Below, piece after piece: positions 38,473 through 49,261 of a DNA stretch of 64,000 nucleotides; position 1 is the first letter of the stretch, and the number at the start of each line of letters is the position of its first letter. This stretch comes from Cladophialophora immunda. Taxonomy: Eukaryota > Ascomycota > Eurotiomycetes > Chaetothyriales > Herpotrichiellaceae. The notes under the pieces were generated by a model. It had not been told where the DNA came from. It saw nothing but the letters and a program-made list of their open reading frames with translations, and did no database searches. Made by a program: the position numbers and the translations under genes. The stretch lies in the NCBI RefSeq assembly GCF_000835495.1, contig NW_015622547.1, forward strand, positions 806,001-870,000, read 5' to 3'.

Positions 38473-40411
38473 TCACCGCTCGATCCAGCGCAGCTTCAGG
38501 TCCCGATTCCGCACCATCTGCAGGGTCAACTTGGGCTGGCTGTCGGCCATGACGGCCTCGAAGCGGCGGCGGATCTCGTCGCGGGTCTCGTCGGGGCGCA
38601 CCTTGACGGCCTCGCAGCGGAACCGGCCGAAGACGGTCATGAACACGCTCACGAACTCGACCTGGGACATCTTCTGGCCCGGGCACGCCCGCGGGCCCGA
38701 CGACCACGGCAGGAACGTGCCCTTGGGCATCGTCCGGATGTTCTGCGCGATCGTGTATTCCGCGCTGGCGGTCCGGGAGGGCGCGAGGCCCGGCGAGAGC
38801 AGCCAGCGCGAGGGCCGGAAGGTGGTCGCGTCGTCGCCCCAGGTGCGCGGGTCCAGGTGCAGGGACACGGTGTTGATGTAGATGATCGTGTTGGTGGGGA
38901 TGTAGTAGGATCGGCCTGACGGGGTGGTGATCGAGACGTCGTGCGTCGAGTTGGTTTGCTTTGCGCTGTGGCCTTGTCGTCAGTACCGGAGGTCTCATCG
39001 CGAATGCAGAGCGGTAGGCGGATGCCTCAGCGACGGTGCTGCCGGGCTGTCCGGGAGGAGACTCACATGTGTGTCAAGGGCGGGAAGAATCGCATCGTTT
39101 CCAACTGTTTCGACCGGAAGATGTGGTTAGTACCATGCGTCTCGAAATTCATATCGAGGTGAGGCGAGAGCAGGATGGACTGCGGACTCTGCGCCTCAGA
39201 AGACTTACCATGAGAGCCAGACACCGTGGCAGGCGAGGATAGATCTCGGCGTAGTCCAGGTTCTCCGCCTCCGTGGCGCCCACAACGGCGTGGATTTCCT
39301 CGTACAGCCAATCCTGCCACTCCGGGTACGTGGCCAACAGAGCCAGCGCGTAGGCCATGGTGTTGGCCGTCGTGTCGAACCCGGCGCTCGTGAAGATGAA
39401 GAGGTTCCCGAGGATCTCCTCCTCCGAGAGCCCCTGGGAGCCGGCCTTGGAGAGGTCGCCCGCCTTGGAGCCCACGTCGCCGTTGGGCTTGGACGAGTCG
39501 GCGAGCCGCACCAGCATGCTCATCAGGTTGCTGCGCGGCTCGGGGCTGTCGCGCTGCAGCTTCCGCTCGTTCTCCAGCATCTCCCGGGTGTGCAGGGGGA
39601 ACTCGTTCTTCGCGTGCCCGATGTTCTGCCACGACGGCGCGAAGATGGGCAGCGTGAGCAGCCTCGCCGGCATGACCGCGGACTCGATGATGTTTTCCAC
39701 CACCGTCTTGGTCGCCTCCATGTACGTCGTGCGGTATCCCTCCGGGCGGCTGGACGTCTCCTCCTTCCACGGCCGCGAGATGCCGAACCCCGCCGTGCCC
39801 AGCACGTTGATGGCGATCTGCTTCATGCCGCGCATCGTGTCGTCCGTCACGCCCCGGAGGTCGCCCACGTACGAGCCGAGCATCTCGCGGGCCTGGCGAC
39901 ACGACTCGCCGAAGACGAGCCCGCTGATCTTCTCGTTGATGTTGGGGGCGATGAGCCGGCGCTGTCGCGCCCAGTTCTCGCCGTCGCTGGTGATCAGGCT
40001 GGGCCCGAAGATGTTCAAGATGACCCCGCCGATGTCCGTGTTGGGGAAGTCCTTGATGCGCTTCAGGACCTCCGAGGCCAGCTCCGGGTCCATCAGACTC
40101 AGCTCGTTGGACCCCGCCGTCACGAGGATGATGGCCGGGCCACGCTTCGCGAAGACGGCGGTCTTGCTGCGGAACTCGAACCCGTAGGTCGCCAGGTTGA
40201 TCGGTTCGTACATCCAGTCCGGGAGCAGCTTCTCAAAGAGCGGCCGCAGGGGCACCGAGAGGATCATCCATATGGGGTGATAGTTGTTGAGCGGGAAGAC
40301 GACCATGGGGAGCCCCGTCTTGCGCGCGGAGAGGTAGTTCTTGAAGAGCTTCCACAGCGTCGACGCAACCCACAGGCCGTACAGGGTGAGGAGGATCGAG
40401 ACCCACGACAT
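38473..40411 (-). CDS. Cytochrome P450 monooxygenase
   Basis: Exons 40411-39209, 39104-39067 and 38965-38473 give 577 aa. A heme-thiolate monooxygenase anchored in the ER by an N-terminal helix (VSILLTLYGLWVAS). The I-helix oxygen site is SAGFDTTANT (~337-346), the ExxR motif is LETMR in the 38-nt second exon, and the heme loop is FLPWSSGPRACPG with Cys near 506. The middle exon also contains FFPPLTHI. All P450 signatures are intact. The family and substrate are not assigned; the length (577) is at the long end for fungal P450s. It sits among housekeeping genes, not in a biosynthetic cluster. Confidence 0.94.
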
Positions 40412-41125
40412 TTTTGGCCTTTCCGAGTGGACTGAAGCTTTCGGGTTTGCAAGATGTGTTTCCTCGGCCGACTGGCAAATTTGTAGGTGTGTTGCGATAT
40501 ATGGGTCCGGCTATCTGCCCTCTGAATATGTGGAAATATTTCGATGGATCCTCAAGGTCGTCCGACCGTATATGACTCCGCCACCATAACGCAGGAAGCT
40601 CCTAGGAGCAGAGAAGAGCTGGGCAGAGACCAGGCCAAGGTACCTTTTGGTGTTTTGAGGAATGTTTCCCAATCAATCGCTGGACGCCTGACAGGGGGGG
40701 CTGAATGCCCATGTGCAGAGAGAAGCGCAGCTCGTAAAAATACGAAAAGCTAGAGAGACGCTCGACGAACCACGATTGGATGCTGGCTCCCCACCATCAG
40801 CATTCTCCTCGAACTATCTCCCAAATGGAATCGGGAGAATCCTTCAGTGGCTGCCCCTTGAGTCGGCGAAGGAAGGACGGTGTAGAGAGCGATAGAGCCT
40901 TCGTCTGATGGGGAGTGAATGAAGCGGTCTTGTATAGCCCTGGTCAAAGGGTTAGGATCCGGGTGGGCGAAGACATAGCTACGTCCTACAATGCCAAACA
41001 CGAGCGGTCAAAAGGGTATCTTCGTTCAGCGAACCTCGCTATGCATTGAATCATTACAATTTTCCTAAGCCGTGGGGCGCCCAGTAGGTGCACATTTCTA
41101 TCCAGCTTCTCGTGTCGACTCGGCA
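40412..41125. other. Intergenic, P450 promoter and CCT4 3' flank
   Basis: About 710 bases. Nothing coding recognised. Confidence 0.5.
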
Positions 41126-42787
41126 TCATCTCGACAGTGCAATGTCATCAATCCGTAGAATCATCTTGACCGTCTCGGCTGCCAGCTCGATGGCGCTCGT
41201 ACTCACAAGCAGGGGCTGGAGCACCTTCTCGTCCGCAATGTTCGTCTTGACGCCGCCGCTCCGGATGCTGACCCCGGCGTTCCTTTCTCCCATGTCATGT
41301 CGGTGGCGCAGGTCCGTCACCACCTTGATGCTGTTGAGACCCGCGTTCTCTGCCAGAGTGGTCGGGATCACCTCCATCGCGTCGGCAAAAGCCTTCCAAC
41401 ATATCGATTCCGTGCCCGTCAGCTCCCGCGCCTGCTTCGCCAGTTGGTGGGCGATTTCGATTTCAGGCGCACCGCCGCCAGCGATCAGGGCCTTCTTCTT
41501 CACCAGACACCGGATGACACACAAAGCGTCGTGGATGGAGCGCTCCGCCTCGTCCAGGACCAGCGTGTTGGCGCCCCGAGCGACAATGGACACCGTCTGG
41601 TGCTGCGGCGACGCCGTTCGGATACCCGTCACCTTGACGTACCGGGCTCCCGACGACTGGACTTCCTCCACCAAGTCGGCACTCCCCAGCTTGTCCTCTG
41701 TGAAAGTGTCGATGTTGGCGATGGGTTTGCAGCCCGTGCTCTTGCACAGGAACTCCACCTCGTCCCGTTCGATATCCTTGATGGCCATGATCTTCAGGCG
41801 CGACAGGAAATGGAGAGACAGGTCGTTGACCGCATCCCGCAGGATCGATTTCTGGATGAAGAGAACGTTGCATTTGGCCTTCTGGATTTTCTTGACCATG
41901 TTAAGCAGGTACGTCCTCTCCTCCTTCAAGATCTTGTCCATTTGTCTGTAGTCGTTGACCACGATCTGGTTTTCCATGTCCGGTTTCGGCGGGCTCAGCT
42001 GGAACTGGATCAGGGCGATCTTCGCCTTCTCTATCCTGGTGGGACCACCACTGCTCTTGATGACCGGCTGGTTGAGGACGAGTCCATCGATCATTTCCGA
42101 GTCCTCAATCGTCCCGCCGACCTTCTTGACGATTCGAATGTTCCGGAGATCGACGTTCTCAGCGGTTTTCGGGTCTATTGTTTTCAGCACTGCATCGACT
42201 GCCATGGGACCCAGCAATCCGGAATGCTGCGACACGATTTTCGAAGAGAGGGACGTCGAGGCGGCTTGGAGCAGGGTGGTGCGGTCAGACAGCGATATCG
42301 GTTGGGACATGTCCTGCAGGATCTTCACGGCGGCTTTGGAAGCCCTCTGGAACGATTCGGAAATGATGGTGGGATGTATGCCTTTGGTGAGTAGTCGATC
42401 CGCGGCCCCCAGCAGACTGCCCGCGATGACGACCACGGACGTTGTACCGTCCCCCGCCTCGACGTCCTGCGCGTTGCTCAGGTCTACCAGCATCTTCGCG
42501 GCAGGATGCATGACGCTCATGCTCTTCAACATGGTGCTTCCGTCGTTCGTGATGAGGTTCTCTCCTTTGCCCGACTGTATCATCTTGTCCATTCCTCGAG
42601 GGCCCAGGGATGTTCTGATGGCGTCTGCAACCGCCCGAGCCGCCATGATGTTCGCTGACCGGACGGCCATCGGCTTCTCCTTGTCCTGGTAGAAACGTTA
42701 GGATGGTTGCTTCCGTCGCCTACGATCTGAACTAACCTTGAAGGCCGCATTTCCCACATTGCCCTGAATTCCCAGCGCTGCAGCCAT
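41126..42787 (-). CDS. cct4: T-complex protein 1 subunit delta (CCT4)
   Basis: Exons 42787-42737 ([17 protein letters not shown]) and 42685-41126 (intron 51 nt) give 536 aa. One of eight subunits of the cytosolic CCT/TRiC chaperonin, which folds actin, tubulin and other proteins. Equatorial ATP site: [28 protein letters not shown] and [10 protein letters not shown]; the C-terminal half has the nucleotide motif [13 protein letters not shown] and [15 protein letters not shown]. The apical domain contains [20 protein letters not shown], typical of the delta subunit. It is complete, and divergent from the proteasome gene RPT1 with 393 bases between start codons. Confidence 0.96.
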
Positions 42788-43180
42788 GGTGGCTCTTCAG
42801 ATAGAAGGAGGTGAGATTCGACCGCAGGAACTCTCAGCTGCGTCGCGGTGGCTTGGTTGTGGATGTTTATTTCATTGAACACATGTATCAGGCGACATGA
42901 AATTTCCACGAAAGTTGGAGAACGAAGCGGGCCCCTGGTGGTGACCATGTCGGTCGGTGGCTTACATAAGGGATTCAGGCACCGCGCTGGCTGCGCGGAC
43001 TACGGAGCACTGCATCATTCACTTTGCTCTCGCTCGTGCTCTCGTCAACACTCTCGCCATCCCGTTCATTCCACAACCTCGTCGCAAGTTATACCATCAG
43101 CCTCGCAGTGTCGTGCTCCATCAACCGGTATTCAATTCTACCTCTAGCCTAGACCCCCGTTCTCCACATAATCTCTCAAG
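42788..43180. promoter_or_regulatory. Shared divergent promoter of CCT4 and RPT1
   Basis: A 393-base region between the two start codons. CGGTGGCTT occurs twice in the same orientation, at 42846-42854 and 42955-42963. It resembles, but is not identical to, the yeast proteasome-associated element GGTGGCAAA. A pyrimidine-rich leader precedes the RPT1 ATG. Confidence 0.45.
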
Positions 43181-44828
43181 ATGCCCAGCGCAACCGGCCA
43201 GAGCTGGGAGAAATACCAGAAGAACTTCGCCGACGAAGATGTGCCAGAGAAGAAGATCACACCCTTGACCGAGGAGTAGGTTTGATCCACTCGAGCCGCG
43301 GTGAATTCCCATGCTGACCTGGCTCAGAGATATTCAGGTGTTGAGAACGTATGGAGCGGCGCCCTACGCTGCTGCTTTGAAGCAGATCGAGAAGCAAATC
43401 AAAGAGAAGCAACAGAGCATCAACGAGAAAATTGGCGTGAAGGTATGGAGTTGTGCTCGTTTCCAGATCGCATGCTGATACTTCTACAGGAGTCAGACAC
43501 TGGCCTTGCGCCTCCTCATCTCTGGGACGTCGCCGCCGACCGTCAACGAATGCAGGAGGAACAGCCACTTCAGGTCGCCAGATGTACGAAGATCATACAA
43601 GACGAGAAAGATAGCGAGAAGAGCAAATATGTCATCAACGTCAAGCAGATTGCAAAATTTGTCGTCAACCTCGGGGAGCGGGTCAGCCCTACGGATATTG
43701 AGGAGGGAATGCGCGTGGGCGTTGATCGTCAGAAATACTCCATCATGCTTCCCCTGCCGCCCAAGATCGACCCCAGCGTGACCATGATGACGGTCGAGGA
43801 CAAGCCCGACGTCACTTACGGAGACGTCGGCGGCTGCAAAGAACAAATCGAAAAATTGAGAGAGGTCGTCGAGATGCCGTTATTGTCACCGGAGCGGTTC
43901 GTCAAGCTCGGGATTGATCCTCCGAAAGGGGCTCTGTTATACGGTCCTCCGGGCACGGGGAAGACCTTGTGCGCGCGGGCGGTCGCCAACCGAACAGACG
44001 CTACATTTATCAGGGTGATCGGGTCCGAACTGGTCCAAAAGTACGTCGGTGAAGGTGCGAGAATGGTTCGAGAGCTCTTCGAGATGGCGCGGACGAAGAA
44101 GGCGTGCATCATCTTCTTTGATGAAATCGATGCCATCGGCGGGGCCCGATTCGACGACGGCGCCGGCGGTGACAACGAAGTCCAGCGGACTATGTTGGAG
44201 CTCATTACCCAACTCGACGGTTTCGACTCGAGGGGAAACATCAAGGTCATGTTTGCCACCAACCGACCGTCGACGCTGGATCCAGCCTTGATGCGACCGG
44301 TAAGCCTCGGCCGCACGGTCGCCTCGCTACGCACGTGTGCAATTACTGATATCACCGCACCAGGGCCGTATCGACCGTAAAATCGAGTTCTCGTTGCCTG
44401 ACCTGGACGGCCGTGCCGGTATTCTCAGAATCCACGCCAAGTCGGTGAGTATTTCTTCTCCAGTGCGCCGCAGAACGGGGCTGACTCGAGCAACCTAGAT
44501 GTCCGTCGAGAGGGATATACGTTGGGAGGTGAGTGACTTCGTCCTGTGACGGCATTCGCATAGCTAACGGAGATGTGCAGCTCATAGCAAGATTGTGCCC
44601 CAATTCCACCGGTGCCGAGCTGAGGTCAGTCGCCACTGAAGCTGGAATGTTCGCGTGAGTCTTCCCTGGCTCTTTAGACATGGTATTTCGAATAGACTAA
44701 TTTATGTTTGCAGCATACGCGACAGGAGAAAATTGACCTCCGAGTCCGACTTCCTCAAGGCCATCGACAAGGTGATCAAGGGGAATCTGAAGTTTGGAAG
44801 CACAGCGGCATACGCACAGTACAATTAG
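43181..44828 (+). CDS. rpt1: 26S proteasome regulatory ATPase RPT1 (PSMC2)
   Basis: Seven exons: 43181-43275, 43328-43442, 43490-44299, 44364-44444, 44499-44528, 44581-44654 and 44714-44828, giving 439 aa. An AAA+ subunit of the ring that unfolds substrates and feeds the 20S core. The N-terminal coiled coil holds [17 protein letters not shown]; an OB region follows; Walker A is GPPGTGKT, Walker [12 protein letters not shown], sensor region [17 protein letters not shown]. The [19 protein letters not shown] stretch and the end ...AYAQYN identify RPT1 among the six paralogues. Exon 5 is 30 nt. All joins restore conserved AAA sequence. Confidence 0.96.
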
Positions 44829-46153
44829 AGGGGGATTGGTTCTTGGATCTTTTCGAGCGTGCATTTCCAGGAGTTGAGACAGGCCAGCCCAGCAGATCCG
44901 GGTCTGGGGACATGTATCATAAATTTGGAGCTAGAACAACGGAGACCAAGAGGGACTTGTCGACCTCTTTTCGCTTCAACGGGTGCGCATCGGGTGCAAG
45001 TTTGCCAATATCTCGTAATCCGATGTAGGCTTCACGGTACGTTTGGTGATCTACCCGGTTCAAGAGGGGACCTGCCTGAGAAGTCACGATTTGATAGCAG
45101 ACCATCAGCCATATAGATGGACTCATTACGCAGTAATACGAGTCCTATTCCAAGAAGGCGCCATCTACCGAATGCCAGCGTTGTTTCGTGGAAAGCAAGG
45201 TCTAGTTTAATTTCAGAAATCGCCAGAAAAATACCACCTCAGAATAGGATTTTCACAAATTCTAGCCCGGCCGTCCACGCATCCTCAAACCTGTCACTGT
45301 GCTTAGCCTGCCCTGAGGAGATCCAGCCCGCCATTAGAAATGAGAAGACTTTTATTTGTGGTGAATGCTACTAACGGATCCTCTGGTAAAGGCAATACGA
45401 GAACGCGGCTTAGCCGTTATGAGCAACGACACCTTGCGAAGACCGAGGATATCAGCGGACGGAATCCTCCTGCATCCATCTCGAGGAAGTGAAGACGACG
45501 CCGACACAATTCGAATCCCTGCCTACGATATCATCCAATTCCACCTCCTGAAATGTACCGATCTGTCTTCATGCCAGTTCAGATCCCACCGTGAAATGGC
45601 CGACAGTACTCTTTCGTCTGCCTCGAATTTGCCTGCTAGTTCTTTTCCTATTTGCACAATATGTACTCACGATGCCTGGAAGCAGTCCTTCCCGGGAATA
45701 CCAGAAGCAACCAGCTTTCATGTGGCGAGGACGTGCGTATGTATTATCGTCGACAGTGTTTCTCACACCTGGTCTCGTGCGGAGAGAGAATTGGATTCAT
45801 CAACGTCATGACACATGCAGACGAGCAGACAAATGTTCACAACCACAGGTCCAAGAGAGAGAGGCAGCAGAAATACTCAGTCGTCAAGTCCAGATAGAGA
45901 CTGCGACGACTTCCTATATAGGACGGCGGCAGTGATCACCCCACCGCACGCTCAGAGTACGAGTAATACACTGAATTACCTCTCTTCTGATTGGCCGACG
46001 TCCCTTCGTACACCTCGGGACTAGACTGCGGTCTTTGCTTCAATCGAATGTGCAGGTTCATCCCTCCTCTGAACCACGCCATCTCGCCTTCATCTCCATC
46101 ATCCTCAATCTCTTGTCGAAGCTCACGCCTTGCATGACTTGTGCCTGCCCAAG
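44829..46153. other. Intergenic, RPT1 to SDH1
   Basis: About 1.3 kb. Overlapping open frames at 45365-45935 have no recognisable family. The last 150 bases form the SDH1 leader. Nothing else seen. Confidence 0.4.
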
Positions 46154-48572
46154 ATGAGCTGTCTCAAGATTTTGCGGAGCTTAGGTCCCGGCAACAAGGT
46201 ACACACGAGCTCCATTCGCCCCGATCCGACACTGACCGTGCGTGCAGTTCTCGACAAGCTTGAGACACACAAGTAGACGTCAATTTTCCTCCACGAGACC
46301 TGTCGGTATGTTCGGATTCCGTGCCTGTGGCGTCTGCCGGAAACTAAGTATTGTCACATAGCCCGGGTCATCGCTTCTCAACCTCTGCGAGCGAAAGAAG
46401 CCGAATCGTTTCCTTATGGGTCCTACCCGATCATAGAGTTTGTCGACTGTTGTGGAAGAGAAGAGCTTGACACAAACTGACAACGAATTGCAGTCACGAG
46501 TATGACGCCGTGGTTGTCGGTGCGGGTGGCGCAGGTCTACGAGCGGCATTCGGTACGACGTCTCGGGTCCTCTCTTGTTCTCTCTATTGACAATGGCGAA
46601 GGTCTTGCCGAAGCTGGTTTCAACACAGCATGTATCTCGAAGCTGTTCCCTACTCGAAGTCACACGGTGGCGGCGCAGGGCGGCATCAACGCCGCACTGG
46701 GAAAGTGCGTAGCTCCCGTTTTGTTTGGCGAGGATGTCTGGTACTGACGGTGCGCAGCATGCATGAGGATGATTGGAGATGGGTAAGTCTCGATGTGGAT
46801 GCTCAGCAAGAGCTCGCGGGAACTCTCGCGAAGATACCTGTTTTCTACACGACACATGAGCTAACCGGTGACTTCACCCATAGCACATGTACGATACGGT
46901 AAGCCTCTCCAGACCCTCGCGTGCGGCCCGTCAGTGTTAATCTCAGGGCAGGTGAAAGGTTCAGACTGGCTCGGTGACCAGGACGCCATCCATTACATGA
47001 CCCGCGAAGCCCCCCGATCCGTCATCGAACTCGAAGGTTACGGATGCCCGTTCTCGCGGACCGAAGACGGCCGGATATACCAACGTGCGTTTGGCGGACA
47101 GTCGCAAAAATTCGGCAAGGGCGGCCAGGCATACAGATGTTGCGCCGCGGCCGATCGAACCGGTCATGCTTTGTTGCACACCCTGTACGGTCAATCTCTG
47201 AATTACAACACCAACTATTTTATTGAATTCTTCGCCCTGGACCTGCTCATGGAAGACGGCGTGTGCAAGGGCGTCATTGCGTACAACCAGGAAGACGGCA
47301 CTCTGCACCGATTCAAAGCACAGAACACCGTCCTGGCAACGGGCGGCTACGGCCGTGCCTACTTCAGCTGCACTTCGGCGCACACGTGTACCGGCGACGG
47401 CATGGCAATGGTCGCTCGCGCGGGCCTGCCGAACCAGGACCTCGAATTCGTCCAATTCCACCCGACTGGTATCTACGGAGCCGGCTGCTTGATCACCGAG
47501 GGCTCTCGCGGCGAAGGTGGCTACCTGCTCAACTCCGAGGGTGAACGATTCATGGAACGTTACGCCCCGACCGCCAAAGATCTCGCGTCTCGAGACGTGG
47601 TGTCGCGGTCGATGACGCTGGAAATCCGCGAAGGTCGCGGCGTCGGACCGGAGAAGGACCACATCTATCTCCAGCTCAGCCACCTGCCGCCGGAGATCCT
47701 TCACGAGCGACTTCCAGGCATCTCGGAGACGGCCTCGATCTTTTCTGGCGTCGACGTCACGAAGCAACCGATCCCAGTCCTGCCGACGGTGCACTACAAC
47801 ATGGGCGGCATCCCGACCAAGTACACCGGTGAGGTGCTCCGTCTCAACGACAAGGGCCAGGACGAAGTCGTTCCTGGACTGTTCGCCTGCGGTGAAGCGG
47901 CCTGCGTGTCCGTCCACGGCGCAAATCGACTGGGCGCCAACTCCCTGCTCGACCTGATCGTCTTCGGGCGCGCGGTGTCGCACACCATCCGCGACAACTT
48001 CTCGCCCGGCCAGACACAGAAGGAGCTCGCCGCCGACGCGGGCGCGGACTCGATCAACGTCCTGGACAAGATTCGGAACTCCACTGGCCCCAGGAGCACG
48101 GCAGACATCCGGGCGGCCATGCAAAAGACCATGCAGACTGATGTCAGCGTCTTCCGGACACAGGAGTCCCTGGACGAAGGTGTCAAGAAGATCAACGAGG
48201 TCGACCAGACGTTCGATGAGGTGGGCATCAAAGATCGAAGCATGATCTGGAACTCCGACCTCGTGGAGACCCTGGAGCTGAGGAATTTGTTGACATGCGC
48301 GTAAGTACGACGCCTCCTTCGTGAGGCCAGACACTGACGGCGACATCTACAGGACGCAAACCGCGGCCGCCGCGGCGAACCGCAAGGAATCTCGCGGCGC
48401 GCACGCCCGTGAAGACTACCCGGAACGTGACGACGAGCACTGGATGAAGCACACCCTTTCGTGGCAGAAGACGCCGCACGGCAAGGTCGAGTTGGGCTAC
48501 AGGGCGGTCACCAGCCACACGCTGGACGAGAACGAGTGCAAGTCTGTCCCGCCTTTCAAGCGAACGTATTGA
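46154..48572 (+). CDS. sdh1: Succinate dehydrogenase flavoprotein subunit (SDH1)
   Basis: Nine exons: 46154-46198, 46248-46305, 46362-46437, 46494-46552, 46602-46704, 46758-46782, 46884-46898, 46952-48300 and 48353-48572, giving 649 aa. The FAD subunit of complex II oxidises succinate in the TCA cycle at the inner mitochondrial membrane. Exons 1-3 encode the presequence ([33 protein letters not shown]). The FAD dinucleotide fold is [16 protein letters not shown]; the covalent-FAD His lies in [15 protein letters not shown]; the active-site region includes [13 protein letters not shown] and [10 protein letters not shown]. Exon 7 is only 15 nt (HMYDT). The usual C-terminus ([16 protein letters not shown]) is present. 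Confidence 0.96.
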
Positions 48573-48739
48573 GCAAATAGGCGCACGTGCTCGGCGCGGT
48601 CAGAGAGAGTGTTTCGTTATGAGCTTCGCGTTATGTCGATAGGTGGTATACCACACACTAAGCAAATCAATGTAAAAAGGTTACCGTGTCTTCCGGACGT
48701 GCTCGAGTTTACGGGTCATCTCTCCCCAGGTCCTGCATT

Positions 48740-49261
48740 CTACTCTCCAATAACGTATTCACACCCTGTAACGAAACCAGTCAGCGCCCACGAGCATTCT
48801 GAGTGCTCGATATGCGGTTTCACATTGCGGCGATAATTGCAAACCCATCCAAGACCTCTCAGTCGGCAGACATGCATGTGTAGACTCACCTTCATCGCCC
48901 ATCCACACCTCGTGCACCTTCCCTGCAGGCACGTCGATGCGAGCGCCCACACCAAATGTCTCCTTGGTCGGGTTCACGTCCTCGGGATACGTGATGGTCA
49001 GCGACCCGCGGCGGATCAGGTGTGTGGTTAAACCGCCGTGCGAGTGGGGTGGGTAGTGTGCGTGGCTGCGTCTCTGCTTCAGCATGCACAGCAACAGACA
49101 GGATAGTGATGGCTGGCTTGGCCATGGCCTCTGGCGCTCCAGATCCTCACTTATTTTGGGGGGATCACTCACGGACCATCCGTCCACGTGAAGACATGGG
49201 AGAAGCCCCATTCTCGCACGGTCTTTTCGTCCTGCGAGCGGGAGGTCGTCCGCGCGGACAT
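48740..49261 (-). CDS. Small single-domain cupin protein
   Basis: Exons 49261-49173, 49065-48890 and 48765-48740 give 96 aa. A compact cupin barrel with the metal-type pattern YPPHSHGGLTTHLIRRGSL for the first motif and VPAGKVHEVWMG for the second; His residues in both could bind a metal. It starts MSARTTSRSQDEKTVREWGF and ends GCEYVIGE. The last exon codes for only eight residues. Similar short proteins are conserved in fungi without an assigned reaction. Its 3' end lies 167 bases from the convergent SDH1 gene. Confidence 0.85.

Noticed and set aside
39290..40435. 381-aa open frame antisense to the P450
   Set aside because: The P450 frame has all catalytic signatures; the antisense frame has no recognisable domain.
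46961..48346. 461-aa open frame antisense to SDH1
   Set aside because: Shadow of a conserved flavoprotein exon.
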